Below, one piece after another: positions 9,081 through 18,030 of a stretch of 64,000 nt of DNA (position 1 is its first letter; each line of letters begins with the position of its first letter). The stretch is from Thermococcus sp. P6. Its GTDB lineage: Archaea; Methanobacteriota_B; Thermococci; Thermococcales; Thermococcaceae. The DNA lies in NCBI RefSeq assembly GCF_002214525.1, contig NZ_CP015104.1, positions 372,001 through 436,000 of the forward strand, read 5' to 3'. The position numbers were made by a program, and so were the translations under genes. The notes below the pieces were generated by a model. It was not told the origin of the DNA and ran no database searches. It worked only from the letters and a program-made list of their open reading frames with translations.

Positions 9081-9130
9081 TTCTCTAAAACTTTTTAATC
9101 CCCTCACCTATTTTTTCAGGGGGAAACTCG

Positions 9131-9733
9131 ATGGACTGGAAAAGGGGAGCGTATCCCGAGTTCACGCTCGAGGATGCCGTTGCGGTTCTTTTCATGCTCA
9201 GGAATCCAACGGGGAGAAAGGCCGTGTCAGAGGCGTTGAACATCGGGGAGGGCAGCGTTAGGACGCTTCTGAAGAAGCTTTCCCGGCTCGGCGTCATAAC
9301 CTCAACCCGGCGGGGGCACTCTCTTAACGATAGGGGCATGGCGCTCCTCGGGAGGATCTCCCGGAACTTCTCGGGGGTGGAGAAGGTCGGGACCGTTGAA
9401 GGCTATCCAGCCTACGGCCTGATCGTCCGAAATCCGGGGGAGTTCAATAGCATCAATCTCAGGGACGAGGCCGTAAGGTTCTTCGCCAGAGGGGCCATGA
9501 TACTGGAGGTCCGGAACGGGGAACCCGTTTTCCCCGAGGACGGAAGGAGCTTGAGCGAAACCCTGCCCGAACTGGCCGGGAGCATAAAAAGGCTTTTGAA
9601 GCCCGGGGAAGGTGACCTGGTCGTGGTAACTTGGGCCGGGGAGGAAGCCCACGCTGTGAAGAGCGCCTACCACGTGGCCCTAACGCTCAAAGGAGAGGAA
9701 ATTCCGGAGGAAATAAAGACCCTGGCGAGGTGA
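9131..9733 (+). CDS. wHTH transcriptional regulator with DUF4443-type C-terminal domain
   Basis: Protein of 200 residues. Residues 12-70 form a winged helix (AVSEALNIGEGSVRTLLKKLSRLGVI); the remainder is an alpha/beta domain seen in Thermococcales proteins annotated DUF4443, with conserved EKVGTVEGYPAYGLIVRNPGE. The ligand is unknown. It precedes pyrF by 4 bases and is likely co-transcribed with it. It could sense a pyrimidine or an inositol-pathway metabolite, but that is a guess from position only. Confidence 0.75.
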   Translation: MDWKRGAYPEFTLEDAVAVLFMLRNPTGRKAVSEALNIGEGSVRTLLKKLSRLGVITSTRRGHSLNDRGMALLGRISRNFSGVEKVGTVEGYPAYGLIVRNPGEFNSINLRDEAVRFFARGAMILEVRNGEPVFPEDGRSLSETLPELAGSIKRLLKPGEGDLVVVTWAGEEAHAVKSAYHVALTLKGEEIPEEIKTLAR

Positions 9734-9737
9734 AGGT

Positions 9738-10376
9738 ATGAAAAGGCTCATTCTGGCCATAGACGTTTACGATAGAGAAAGGGCCCTCGAGATAGCCCGC
9801 CGCACCGCCGACTACCTGTGGGGCGTGAAGGTGAACTGGCCCCTGATAATCTGTTCAGGTCTGGATATTCTGGGGGAGCTCAAGCGGGTTACGGGGCTTC
9901 CGGTTATAGCCGACCTCAAGCTCGCCGACATCCCCAACACCAACAGGCTGATAGCGAGGAAGGTTTTCGAGGCCGGGGCGGATTACGTTATCGTCCACGG
10001 CTTCACCGGGAGGGACAGCGTCAGTGCCGTTATGGAGCTCGGGGAGACCATAATCGTCGTGGAGATGAGCCATCCGGGGGCGAGAGAGTTCATCCAGCCC
10101 GTGAGCGACGGACTGATAGAACTGGCCAACGAGCTCAGGCCCTTCGGAGTTATAGCGCCGGCAACGAGACCCGGGAGGGTGGCCTACATCAGATCGAAAC
10201 TTGATGGGGGGATAAATATCCTAACTCCCGGTGTGGGTGCCCAGGGTGGGAACGTGAGGAGCGTCCTGAAGGCCGGGGCCGATTACATCATAGTCGGCCG
10301 TTCGATATACGGGAGTGAGAACCCGCGTGAGAGTGCCAGAAAGCTCCACGAAGAGATAGGGAGGTGTGAGACATGA
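9738..10376 (+). CDS. pyrF: Orotidine 5'-phosphate decarboxylase
   Basis: Last step of UMP synthesis, 212 residues. The catalytic Asp-Lys-Asp array is seen in ADLKLADIPNT (Asp59, Lys61, Asp64), and phosphate binding in GVGAQGG and IIVGRSIY. The stop overlaps the ATG of the PUA gene (ATGA), forming an operon with it and FAD synthase. Confidence 0.95.
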   Translation: MKRLILAIDVYDRERALEIARRTADYLWGVKVNWPLIICSGLDILGELKRVTGLPVIADLKLADIPNTNRLIARKVFEAGADYVIVHGFTGRDSVSAVMELGETIIVVEMSHPGAREFIQPVSDGLIELANELRPFGVIAPATRPGRVAYIRSKLDGGINILTPGVGAQGGNVRSVLKAGADYIIVGRSIYGSENPRESARKLHEEIGRCET

Positions 10377-10891
10377 ATCTGAAGGTGAAACATCCCCTCA
10401 GCAAGAAGGAGATTAGGCAGATAATCCGGGAGATGGAGTCCCTCTTCGGCAGGGAGATAGCGGAGGGGATGCTCGGCAGGAAGGACAGGGTTGAGGTGGC
10501 CGATTTCGACAGGAGCACGGAGATAATCCTCGTTAACGGCAAACCCTTCTTCATCAGAAGGAAAGGCCTCATATTCCCGCTTGTTGCGGCACTTTACGAG
10601 ATTTCAAACGAGGAAGACCTGAGGAAGTGGCCCAGACGGGTCGTCGTCGACTCCGGGGCAGTGCCCTTCATCCTGAAGGGTGCGGACGTCATGGCGGCGG
10701 GAATAGTCGACGCTGATGAGAACGTAAGGGAGGGGGATTTTGTCTTCGTGGTGGAGGAGGAGTACGGAAGGCCCCTCGCCATAGGGACGGCCCTCATGAG
10801 CGGAAGGGACATGAAGGAAAAACCGAAGGGAAAGGCCGTGAAGAACATCCATCACGCAGGGGACAGGATCTGGGAGCTGACGGTGGGCTGA
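10373..10891 (+). CDS. PUA-domain RNA-binding protein (DUF1947 + PUA, MCT-1-like)
   Basis: Protein of 172 residues. An N-terminal DUF1947-like domain (1-80) precedes a PUA domain (about 85-165) with [23 protein letters not shown] and [13 protein letters not shown]. Archaeal relatives resemble the MCT-1/eIF2D module that acts at ribosomes, so an RNA or ribosome role is likely but not defined. It is coupled to pyrF by ATGA and nearly touches ribL. Confidence 0.82.
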   Translation: MNLKVKHPLSKKEIRQIIREMESLFGREIAEGMLGRKDRVEVADFDRSTEIILVNGKPFFIRRKGLIFPLVAALYEISNEEDLRKWPRRVVVDSGAVPFILKGADVMAAGIVDADENVREGDFVFVVEEEYGRPLAIGTALMSGRDMKEKPKGKAVKNIHHAGDRIWELTVG

Positions 10892-10892
10892 G

Positions 10893-11333
10893 ATGGGAGA
10901 AAAAATCCGGGTTCTCGTCGGTGGCGTCTTTGACATTCTTCACGTCGGCCACGTCCACTTCCTGACTCAGGCAAGGTCCCTCGGGGACGAGCTGGTGGTG
11001 ATAGTGGCTCACGACGAGACGGTCAGAAGACGGAAGGGGAGGGAACCGGTCAACAGTGCCGAGGACCGTGCGGAGCTTCTCAGAGCGCTTAAAGTCGTGG
11101 ACGAGGTTTACATCGGCTCCCCGGGGGGGATAGACTACGAACTGGTGAAGCGCATAGATCCCGACGTTGTGGCCGTGGGTCCGGATCAGGAATTCAACTG
11201 CGAGCGCCTCAAAAAGGAGTTGAGGGAGCACGGGGTAGAGGCGGAGGTGATAAGGGTGCCCTACCTCTACAAAAAGGACAGGGCAAAGACGAGCAAGATA
11301 ATCAAAAGAATTGTGGAAGCTTTCTGCGATTGA
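10893..11333 (+). CDS. ribL: Archaeal FAD synthase (FMN adenylyltransferase)
   Basis: Cytidylyltransferase-fold enzyme of 146 residues transferring AMP to FMN. The nucleotide site HVGH (17-20) and the later [15 protein letters not shown] segment (KTS motif) match RibL. The ATG is one base after the PUA gene stop. The gene converges on ftsZ with no spacer. Confidence 0.9.
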   Translation: MGEKIRVLVGGVFDILHVGHVHFLTQARSLGDELVVIVAHDETVRRRKGREPVNSAEDRAELLRALKVVDEVYIGSPGGIDYELVKRIDPDVVAVGPDQEFNCERLKKELREHGVEAEVIRVPYLYKKDRAKTSKIIKRIVEAFCD

Positions 11334-12566
11334 TCAGGATAGGTCCAGAAAGCCCTTGAGGACGTCTCTGGCGGGTCTGGGCTTCCCCTTTTCAGGGTTG
11401 AACAGCCTGCTCAGGAGATCTTCCCTAACCCCGAAGGTACCGGTCGGTTTTGGTGTCGGGTCTATGATGTTACCCTTCGGTGAACCGACCTGCAGGGCGT
11501 TGCTGCCCCCCATGATGTGGGGTGATTCCACGCCCGTCATTATGACCATCGCCCTGACGACTTTGCCCATGTCCTCGTCTATCCTTGCACCCCACTTGAT
11601 CTCGCTTTTCTCACCGAGTTTTTCGTAGACCAGGTTCATTGCCTCGTTTATCTCGATGAGGCTGACGTCAGGTCCAACTGTAAAGTGAACCAGAGCCTTA
11701 TCACCGCTTCCGTACTTAACCTCGAGCATCTTGTTCTCGAGGGCGTTCTTGACCGCATCGACGGCCCTGTTACTCGAATCGCTCTCGCCTATCCCTATCA
11801 GGGCTGCCCCACCGTTGTGCATGACGCTGTAAACGTCCGCAAAGTCGATGTTCACCATGGACGGGAGCTTTATGGTTTCGGTTATGCCCTTGACCATCCG
11901 GGCTATTATCTCGTCCGCAAAGCGGAATGCCGCGTTTATCGGGAGCTTCGGCACGAGTTTGAGCAGTTTATCGTTTTCGATTATGATGACCGTATCTGAG
12001 TAGTGCATGAGCCCCTTTATGCCCTCCTTAGCCTTCTTTATCCTCAGGGTACCCTCGTTCCTGAAGGGATAGGTCACAACGCTGACGACGAGCGGCTCCC
12101 TGAAGCGACCGCTGTGTCTGGCGCTCTCCTTAACGACCTTGGCAACAACCGGGGCTGCTCCGGTACCCGTTCCGTTACCCATGCCCGCGGTTATGAACAC
12201 GAGGTCGGCGTCACCGATTACCTCGGCGATCTCGTGGGCGCTGGCCTCGGCCGCCTGATAACCCACCCTTGGCTCCCCACCAGAGCCCTTCCCGTGGGTT
12301 ATCTCCCTGCCGAGAAGAAGCTTCTTGTGGGCCTTCGTTCTGGCAAGGTGCTGGGCATCGGTGTTCATGGCTATGAGCTCGGCACCCTGAACGCCGAGTT
12401 CGTAGAGCCTGGTTATGGTGTTGTTTCCAGAACCGCCAACACCAACTATAACGATCCTTATGAGATCCTCGAGATCCCCATCGATGGAACCATCAAGCTT
12501 CGCGTTTTTGGACTCATCGTCCAGATCGAGGTTTATTCCGGCCTGTTCCAGCAGTTTAAACACCAT
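11334..12566 (-). CDS. ftsZ: Cell division protein FtsZ
   Basis: Tubulin-like GTPase of 410 residues that assembles the division ring. It has an N-terminal extension (1-35), the nucleotide loop [10 protein letters not shown] (41-50), the tubulin signature [11 protein letters not shown] (127-137) and a C-terminal tail after about residue 365. ATG 12566 follows GAGGGGGG; the frame extends to a GTG at 12587, which is less likely. A TATA-like ATTTTAAAT near 12607 may give ftsZ its own promoter besides read-through from the RHH gene 61 bases upstream. Thermococcales normally have two FtsZs; this resembles FtsZ1 by overall form. Confidence 0.95.
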   Translation of the reverse strand: MVFKLLEQAGINLDLDDESKNAKLDGSIDGDLEDLIRIVIVGVGGSGNNTITRLYELGVQGAELIAMNTDAQHLARTKAHKKLLLGREITHGKGSGGEPRVGYQAAEASAHEIAEVIGDADLVFITAGMGNGTGTGAAPVVAKVVKESARHSGRFREPLVVSVVTYPFRNEGTLRIKKAKEGIKGLMHYSDTVIIIENDKLLKLVPKLPINAAFRFADEIIARMVKGITETIKLPSMVNIDFADVYSVMHNGGAALIGIGESDSSNRAVDAVKNALENKMLEVKYGSGDKALVHFTVGPDVSLIEINEAMNLVYEKLGEKSEIKWGARIDEDMGKVVRAMVIMTGVESPHIMGGSNALQVGSPKGNIIDPTPKPTGTFGVREDLLSRLFNPEKGKPRPARDVLKGFLDLS

Positions 12567-12627
12567 CGTCCCAACCCCCCTCAACACGTCTTATTCAACC
12601 GGTGATTTAAAATATGATTTTAACGGC

Positions 12628-12819
12628 TTATTTAAGGATGTAATCAGGTGTTGAGCGTTCTTCGGTCTCAAGCTGGTAGAGCTCCTTCTTCAAAAGCTCA
12701 CGGATAGCTTCCCTTATGATCTCGCTTCTATTGGGGTAAACCCCCCTTTTGACGAGCTGGTCCATGGCGTTTATCAGGCCCCGTGGGAGCTGTACACTGA
12801 TGATACGCATCTTGCTCAT
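12628..12819 (-). CDS. Ribbon-helix-helix regulator beside ftsZ (CdrS-like)
   Basis: DNA-binding protein of 63 residues: beta strand MRIISVQLPRGLI, then helices AMDQLVKRG and NRSEIIREAIRELLKKE, the CopG/Arc fold. Small RHH proteins next to ftsZ are conserved in Euryarchaeota, and haloarchaeal CdrS regulates cell division from this position; equivalence here is inferred. GGTGGTG precedes ATG 12819. The upstream inverted repeat (12892-12910) is a plausible operator. Confidence 0.85.
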   Translation of the reverse strand: MSKMRIISVQLPRGLINAMDQLVKRGVYPNRSEIIREAIRELLKKELYQLETEERSTPDYILK

Positions 12820-12891
12820 CCCTGCACCACCCGGTTCAGCAAGCCGCTAAAATAAGGATGCATTAAGTAGTTAAATACTTTGCGGATGAAT

Positions 12892-12910
12892 CATAATATT
12901 ATGATATTAT
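12892..12910 (-). promoter_or_regulatory. Overlapping inverted repeats upstream of the RHH-ftsZ operon
   Basis: CATAATATTATG (12892-12903) is a perfect palindrome, and ATAATAT/ATATTAT (12893-12899 and 12904-12910) form a second overlapping pair. They lie just upstream of the BRE/TATA (about 12868-12884, minus strand GTATTTAAC) of the RHH gene. Short tandem palindromes are typical RHH operators, so autoregulation is a reasonable inference. The region is AT-rich, which lowers significance. Confidence 0.45.
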
Positions 12911-13026
12911 CCTTCTCAAAAAATATTTGGAAAATTCAAAAAATATTAAAAATAATTTAGAAGGGGCAAAAATCCAAGAGGAAAAGGGTTTTAACGCTCA
13001 AAACCAAACCAACCCCCGGGGAGACG

Positions 13027-13434
13027 ATGAAGGAAATAAGGGAAAACCTTCACATCGCTAAGGTCTACGTTGAGAGGAGGGAGGAGGTTATCCCAAAGAT
13101 CGGAGGAGACTTTCAGATTGTCAGTGCCGAATGCTGGGAAGCAGTTGGATTTGCAGCCCTGTTGGCGCTCCGTTCATTTGAAATGGGCACCAATCACGCG
13201 AGGACTCTTAGAGGAGAGCTTCTCATCCGTCTGAGCGGGACGCTTCAGATAAAGGACGCAATCGCCCGAAACGGGATAAAAAACGGTGAAAACTATCTCG
13301 TGGTCTTCGGAACCCGTGACAGAGCCCTTGAGATCCTGAGAACGCTCGACCTTATGGAGCGCCCCATGGACGATTGCGACCCAGAAAAAGTGAAAACTTT
13401 TTTTGAAAAAGCAGCACTCGTTGAAGTTCTGTAG
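13027..13434 (+). CDS. cgi121: KEOPS complex subunit Cgi121
   Basis: Protein of 135 residues of the tRNA t6A-modifying KEOPS complex, where Cgi121 binds Bud32 and the tRNA 3' end. NHARTLRGELLIRLSGTLQIKDAIARNGI matches the family core in the order and spacing expected. TATA-like GTTTTAAC at about 12988 places the transcript start some 10 bases before the ATG. It diverges from the RHH-ftsZ operon across an AT-rich 200-base spacer. Confidence 0.82.
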   Translation: MKEIRENLHIAKVYVERREEVIPKIGGDFQIVSAECWEAVGFAALLALRSFEMGTNHARTLRGELLIRLSGTLQIKDAIARNGIKNGENYLVVFGTRDRALEILRTLDLMERPMDDCDPEKVKTFFEKAALVEVL

Positions 13435-13511
13435 ATGGCAGGTGTCCTTTTCTATACATTATCGAGGATAGGTTTATAAAACCCTCCCTCCCACTCCCAG
13501 AGCGCCGGGTG

Positions 13512-14696
13512 ATGCTCGTGAGATATAAGAAACGTAAATATTTCCTTGCGGGGAGAATAAATCTCATACAGCGCTCAAAAATCAGGGAGCTCTTCGAGAA
13601 GGCAAGGAAGATGAAGAACGTGATATCTCTCGGCATCGGGGAACCGGATTTCGACACTCCAGAGGTCATCAAAGAGGCCGCGAAGAGGGCCATTGATGAA
13701 GGATACACCCACTACACCCCCAACGCCGGTATTCCCGAGTTCCGCGAGGCCATAGCCGAATACTACAGGAGCCATTACAGGATTGACGTTTCATCCGATG
13801 ACATAATCGTCACGGCTGGAGCCTACGAGGCCACCTATCTCGCTTTCCAGACCCTTCTTGAGGCGGGTGATGACGTCATAATCCCGGATCCGGCTTTCGT
13901 GTGCTACGCTGAAGACGCGAAGATCGCGGAGGCCGGCATAATCAGGCTACCCCTCAGGGAGGAGAACGATTTTCAGATCAACCCGGATGAGCTTCTGGAG
14001 GCCATAACAAAACGCACGCGGGTGCTGGTCGTCAACTATCCCAACAACCCCACCGGTGCCGTTCTCACCAAGGAGACCGTCAGGGCAATCGCCGACATAG
14101 CCGAGGACTACAACCTCTACATACTCAGCGATGAGCCCTACGAACACTTCCTCTACGAGGGAGCTAAGCATTATCCCATGATAAAGTACGCCCCCGATAA
14201 CACCATTCTGGCCAACAGCTTCTCCAAGACCTTTGCCATGACCGGATGGCGGCTGGGCTTCACGATAGCCCCGAAGCAGGTTATCCGGGACATGATAAAG
14301 CTCCACGCTTACGTTATTGGAAACGTCACTTCCTTCGTGCAGATAGCCGGGATTACGGCCCTGAGGGACAGAAGAAGCTGGGAAGCGGTAAAGAGGATGA
14401 GGCATACCTACGCCGAGAGGAGGAAGGTCGTCCTCAAATATCTGGAGGAGATGCCGCATCTGACTCCCTTCAGGCCGAAGGGGGCATTCTACGTATGGGC
14501 AAAGATAGATCCGGAGCTTGACATGAGCAGTGAGGATTTCGCCAACTGGCTGCTGGAGAATGCCCGCGTCGTCGTTATCCCGGGAACCGCCTTTGGAAAG
14601 GCCGGAGAAGGGTGGGTAAGGATAAGCTACGCCACCAAGAGGGGCCAGCTCATCGAGGCGATGGAGAGGATGAAGGAGGCCCTATCGGGGCTCTGA
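13512..14696 (+). CDS. Class I aminotransferase (aspartate/aromatic type)
   Basis: PLP enzyme of about 394 residues. VISLGIGEPDFDTP, NYPNNPTGAV and the Schiff-base lysine in NSFSKTFAMTGWRLGF (near residue 240) are all intact, and the C-terminal Arg in EGWVRISYA binds the carboxylate. Close family members in Pyrococcus transaminate aromatic amino acids or aspartate; exact specificity cannot be read. TATA GTTTATAAA (13471-13479) is clear. Starts at GTG 13509, ATG 13512 or GTG 13518 (best Shine-Dalgarno spacing) are possible. Confidence 0.9.
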   Translation: MLVRYKKRKYFLAGRINLIQRSKIRELFEKARKMKNVISLGIGEPDFDTPEVIKEAAKRAIDEGYTHYTPNAGIPEFREAIAEYYRSHYRIDVSSDDIIVTAGAYEATYLAFQTLLEAGDDVIIPDPAFVCYAEDAKIAEAGIIRLPLREENDFQINPDELLEAITKRTRVLVVNYPNNPTGAVLTKETVRAIADIAEDYNLYILSDEPYEHFLYEGAKHYPMIKYAPDNTILANSFSKTFAMTGWRLGFTIAPKQVIRDMIKLHAYVIGNVTSFVQIAGITALRDRRSWEAVKRMRHTYAERRKVVLKYLEEMPHLTPFRPKGAFYVWAKIDPELDMSSEDFANWLLENARVVVIPGTAFGKAGEGWVRISYATKRGQLIEAMERMKEALSGL

Positions 14697-14741
14697 AAGA
14701 CGAGACCGGTGATTTATGAAGAGCTTTGGGGGGAACCATGA

Positions 14742-15947
14742 ATGGATAGAAGGTGGACTTCGGTTTTGTTGGACACACTCGTCATGACCGCAGGTCTTGG
14801 GACCCTGACCATGATGGCGGTCGCAAAGCCCGACGTTATGGCGCACTTTGGGATAAGCAGTGACGAATACGAGTGGCAGCATGTGGCTTACGTCTTTGGA
14901 CTGTTCGTGGCGTTCCTTCTTGGCCACACCAGACTCTACGAGGGGAGCTTCAAGAAAAGCGTTGCCATAGCGCTCAGCTGGGCGGCGATAACGCAGGCCC
15001 TCATACCCCTCGCACCCGGCTGGTACGTTGTGGTGTTCCTGAGGCTTATACAGGGCTTCGTCATCACGCTCGTGCCCCTCTTCAGCACCCAGATAGCGAG
15101 CTTCTTCGTTGCCGAGAGGCCCCTGGCCAAGGGTATAATCCTCTCCGGCATCTTCTGGGGTGGCATTTTTGGGAGCATGAGCGCCGGCTACGCCGTCGAA
15201 GCACTGGGCTGGAAAGGTGCCTTCTGGCTTACGGCGGTCATAATGTACCTCGTCCTCGCCCTCTGGTGGCTCTACGTGGAGGATTTCGAAATAATCCACG
15301 AGACGGGAGACGGTAGGGGAACAAGCGTCTGGAAAATGCCCTTCACGTGGGTTCTCGGTCTGACCTTCTTCCCGGCCCTGTGGGTTATATTCACCATAGT
15401 CGGCTTTTCGGCGTCGCTTGGCTACGAGGTCGGCTGGGGAAAGGAACAGGTGACGACTCTAAGCACCGCCCTCAACCTCTCGAAGGCGCTCTGGAGCATC
15501 GGCATGGGCTACGTGGGCTACCTCCTCTCCCGAAAGAATCCGAGCGCGAGGGGACTCTTCAGGGCCATAGTGCAGGTAATGCTGTTCTCCTACGCGGTGG
15601 CCTTCGTCGGTCTTTTGATCTACGGGAAGGCCATGCTCGCCGGTGACTACACCCTCGCACTCCTCTCGGTTGCCCTCGTCGGAGCCCTTCAGGGAACCGG
15701 GCCGGCGTTCTGGACCAGCGCCCCGGCCACGTATCCAAGGAACATCTTTCCAAAGGCCAGCTTTGCCCTCGGGCTCATCTCAAACTCGGCCAACGTGGTG
15801 GCCCCGGGGCTTACGGATCTGCTTGCTGGGCGCAGCGTGGAGCTTGCCCTCGGCGAGCTGGCGGTAATGCCGCTCCTCGGGATTCTGATTCTCCTAACCG
15901 TCTCGAGGATGAGGCTTCCAGTGGAGGAACTGAACGATGCGCCCTAA
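14742..15947 (+). CDS. Major facilitator superfamily transporter
   Basis: Integral membrane protein of 401 residues with about 12 hydrophobic segments and a hydrophilic midpoint loop after residue 185 (EDFEIIHETGDGRG). RLIQGF and the loop near FFVAERPLAKG correspond to MFS inter-helix motifs. The substrate is unknown. It overlaps the next small membrane gene by 11 bases, so the two are translated together. Confidence 0.82.
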   Translation: MDRRWTSVLLDTLVMTAGLGTLTMMAVAKPDVMAHFGISSDEYEWQHVAYVFGLFVAFLLGHTRLYEGSFKKSVAIALSWAAITQALIPLAPGWYVVVFLRLIQGFVITLVPLFSTQIASFFVAERPLAKGIILSGIFWGGIFGSMSAGYAVEALGWKGAFWLTAVIMYLVLALWWLYVEDFEIIHETGDGRGTSVWKMPFTWVLGLTFFPALWVIFTIVGFSASLGYEVGWGKEQVTTLSTALNLSKALWSIGMGYVGYLLSRKNPSARGLFRAIVQVMLFSYAVAFVGLLIYGKAMLAGDYTLALLSVALVGALQGTGPAFWTSAPATYPRNIFPKASFALGLISNSANVVAPGLTDLLAGRSVELALGELAVMPLLGILILLTVSRMRLPVEELNDAP

Positions 15948-16266
15948 AACCCTGATCGTTTCCTTCTTTCTCCTTCTTGCGCTCTTCTTCTACGGGATAG
16001 CCCTGATGAGCCTTGCCGAGGAGTACACCTTCACGGGCTATCTAATCGTCGGGAGCCTGCACCTGCTCTTCGCCACCGGTATCTGGAAGGGCTGGGATGC
16101 CCCGGTGGATCTCTCCGCCTACATAGCCCTGCTCGATCTGCTCTTCGGGCTCCTCTGGATCATGATAGGGCTGTCCATACCCGCAATAACCCTAACGCTC
16201 CTTTCTGCTCTAATCCTGTTCGTTCTAATGGACGAAGAAGTCAGAACGGAGCTGAAGATGGAATGA
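15937..16266 (+). CDS. Small membrane protein of unknown function
   Basis: Protein of 109 residues with four predicted membrane helices (about 6-25, 34-48, 58-78, 80-97) and an acidic C-terminal end (DEEVRTELKME). No family recognised. It overlaps the end of the MFS gene (start 15937, MFS stop 15947), suggesting co-translation and perhaps a shared role. Confidence 0.7.
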   Translation: MRPKTLIVSFFLLLALFFYGIALMSLAEEYTFTGYLIVGSLHLLFATGIWKGWDAPVDLSAYIALLDLLFGLLWIMIGLSIPAITLTLLSALILFVLMDEEVRTELKME

Positions 16267-16287
16267 AAGTTTCCTTTTGGAAGAAGC

Positions 16288-16365
16288 TGGTGGGCCCGCG
16301 GGGATTCGAACCCCGGACCTTCGCCGTGTGAGGGCGACGTCATAACCAGTCTAGACCACGGGCCC
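16288..16365 (-). tRNA. tRNA-Val (anticodon CAC)
   Basis: Reverse complement folds as a cloverleaf with acceptor GGGCCCG/CGGGCCC, discriminator A, encoded CCA (16288-16290), T-loop GGTTCGAATCC and anticodon loop CTCACAC, giving CAC (reads GUG). A TATA-like TTTATATT on the minus strand at about 16390-16397 lies at the expected distance. Confidence 0.95.
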
Positions 16366-16405
16366 GCCCGGGTTATTGAACCGGGGAGGGAATATAAATC
16401 TTTCG

Positions 16406-17200
16406 CTAAACATCCTCAAGTATCTCCCGCGGGGCACCGGCGAAGGCCACCAGATACTCAGCCTCAACCACGTGAAGCCTGCCGGGAACGACCATAACGT
16501 GAGGCTGTCCCCCGAAGTCCTCCCCGAGCATATCCCGGACGTAACCGGCTTTAAGCGTCGGATCGAGCGATCCGGCCCGGGCAAGAACAACCACCAGCGT
16601 GTCGGGTGTGAAAACCTTCTCCTTTCTCATGTCCTCAACCCTGAGAAGTATCTCCATGGCCTCGTTGGCGGTCATGTAGCGGTTCTCCTCTGCCTTCACA
16701 TCGAGGAAGAGCATCGTGTGCAGGCCCCTTTCCCCGTTCTCCCTTATGACATCGTAGTGACTCGTTGGGAACCAGTTCTTCTCGGGGTAGGAAACCGTAG
16801 CGCTCTTACCGAACTTGTAAACCTGCAGCCCGGTTATGGCTATGGCCGAGTAGATGCTCGGAGCGTGGATAACGTAGCTCTCGATTCCAAGCTCCCTGGC
16901 CCGCAACCTGAGGTCCGAATGTGTCGTTGCGACCATCGGATCGCCGGCCGTCAGGAAGGCCACGTCCCTTTCCCTCGCCTCGCTCAACACGATGCTCTCG
17001 AAGTGGAGCTCGACTTCCTCCCTGCTGAGCCTTCGGATGGGCTTTCCTATCAGCCCCTCGATTCTGTCAAGGGTCGTTCCCGCCATGAGTGAGGTGTAGA
17101 ACTCCGCAAAGAGCAGGTCGCACTTTCTCGCCGTTTCGAGACCCTTCAGGGTAATGTCCTTCTCGTCGTATAGACCCAGCCCTATGAAGTATATTGCCAT
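16406..17200 (-). CDS. dphB: Diphthine synthase
   Basis: S-adenosylmethionine-dependent methyltransferase of 264 residues that methylates the EF-2 histidine precursor in diphthamide synthesis. Motifs IYFIGLGLYDEKDIT at the start and VAFLTAGDPMVATTHSDL are characteristic of the tetrapyrrole-methylase fold. ATG 17200 follows GGTGG; the frame extends to 17287 without support. A minus-strand TATA (CTTAAAAG, about 17230) fits. Divergent from the regulator at 17297. Confidence 0.95.
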   Translation of the reverse strand: MAIYFIGLGLYDEKDITLKGLETARKCDLLFAEFYTSLMAGTTLDRIEGLIGKPIRRLSREEVELHFESIVLSEARERDVAFLTAGDPMVATTHSDLRLRARELGIESYVIHAPSIYSAIAITGLQVYKFGKSATVSYPEKNWFPTSHYDVIRENGERGLHTMLFLDVKAEENRYMTANEAMEILLRVEDMRKEKVFTPDTLVVVLARAGSLDPTLKAGYVRDMLGEDFGGQPHVMVVPGRLHVVEAEYLVAFAGAPREILEDV

Positions 17201-17296
17201 GAAACCACCGAAGACCGTAGGGGGGAAGGCTTTTAAGGTTGACCCGATTAGGCAATTGCCGAAAAGCTTATAATTATTGACGAACACCTTACCAAC

Positions 17297-18028
17297 ATGC
17301 TTGAAAAGAAGAAGGAAGCCCTGGCCAAGAGGATAGCCGGGGAGATAACCCTCTCCTCTGACCCCGGGAAGACGATGCGCAAATGGCGTGAGATATTTGG
17401 CATCAGCCAGACGGAGCTCGCGGATTATCTCGGGGTGTCCTCATCGGTCATAAGCGATTACGAGGGTGGAAGGAGGAAGAGCCCGGGGGCATCAACGATA
17501 AGGAAGTTCGTGGAGGCCCTGTTGAAAATCGACGAAAGCCGTGGTGGAAACGTTATCCGGGCGTTCAGCAAGACCCTTGAAAGCGAGCTTCCCACGAGCG
17601 CCATACTCGACATCAGAGAGTTCGCCCTACCGGTTACGATCGCTCAGCTTGTGGAAGCGGTGAAGGGAGAGGTCGCGGCGAACGCCCACCTTCTGGACAG
17701 GAGGATCTACGGCTACACCGTCGTTGACAGCATAAAGGCCATCCTCGAGATGAGCAGTGAAGAGTTCCTCAAGCTCTACGGCTGGACCACGGAGCGGGCG
17801 CTCATATTCACCCAGGTAACCACCGGGAGGAGCCCCATGATAGCCGTCAGGGTTCAGGGGTTAAAACCAGCTGTTGTGGTGCTCCACGGTGTTAAGAAGC
17901 TCGACGAGCTCGCCGTGAAGCTTGCGGAACGCGAGATGGTGCCCCTCGTTGTGTCCCATGCTCCCAACAGGGCGGAACTCATAACGGGCCTAAGGAAACT
18001 TGTAGAAAGGAAAGAAAACGCGCTCTGA
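17297..18028 (+). CDS. XRE-type transcriptional regulator with conserved C-terminal domain (COG1709-like)
   Basis: Regulator of 243 residues. Residues 28-68 form an HTH (FGISQTELADYLGVSSSVISDYEGGRRKSPG); a long C-terminal domain ends with a conserved VVLHGVKKLDELAVKLAER segment that may sense a ligand. TATA GCTTATAATT (17266-17275) with BRE GAAAAG places the start of transcription at or next to the ATG, so the mRNA is probably leaderless. Targets unknown. Confidence 0.8.
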   Translation: MLEKKKEALAKRIAGEITLSSDPGKTMRKWREIFGISQTELADYLGVSSSVISDYEGGRRKSPGASTIRKFVEALLKIDESRGGNVIRAFSKTLESELPTSAILDIREFALPVTIAQLVEAVKGEVAANAHLLDRRIYGYTVVDSIKAILEMSSEEFLKLYGWTTERALIFTQVTTGRSPMIAVRVQGLKPAVVVLHGVKKLDELAVKLAEREMVPLVVSHAPNRAELITGLRKLVERKENAL

Positions 18029-18030
18029 TG

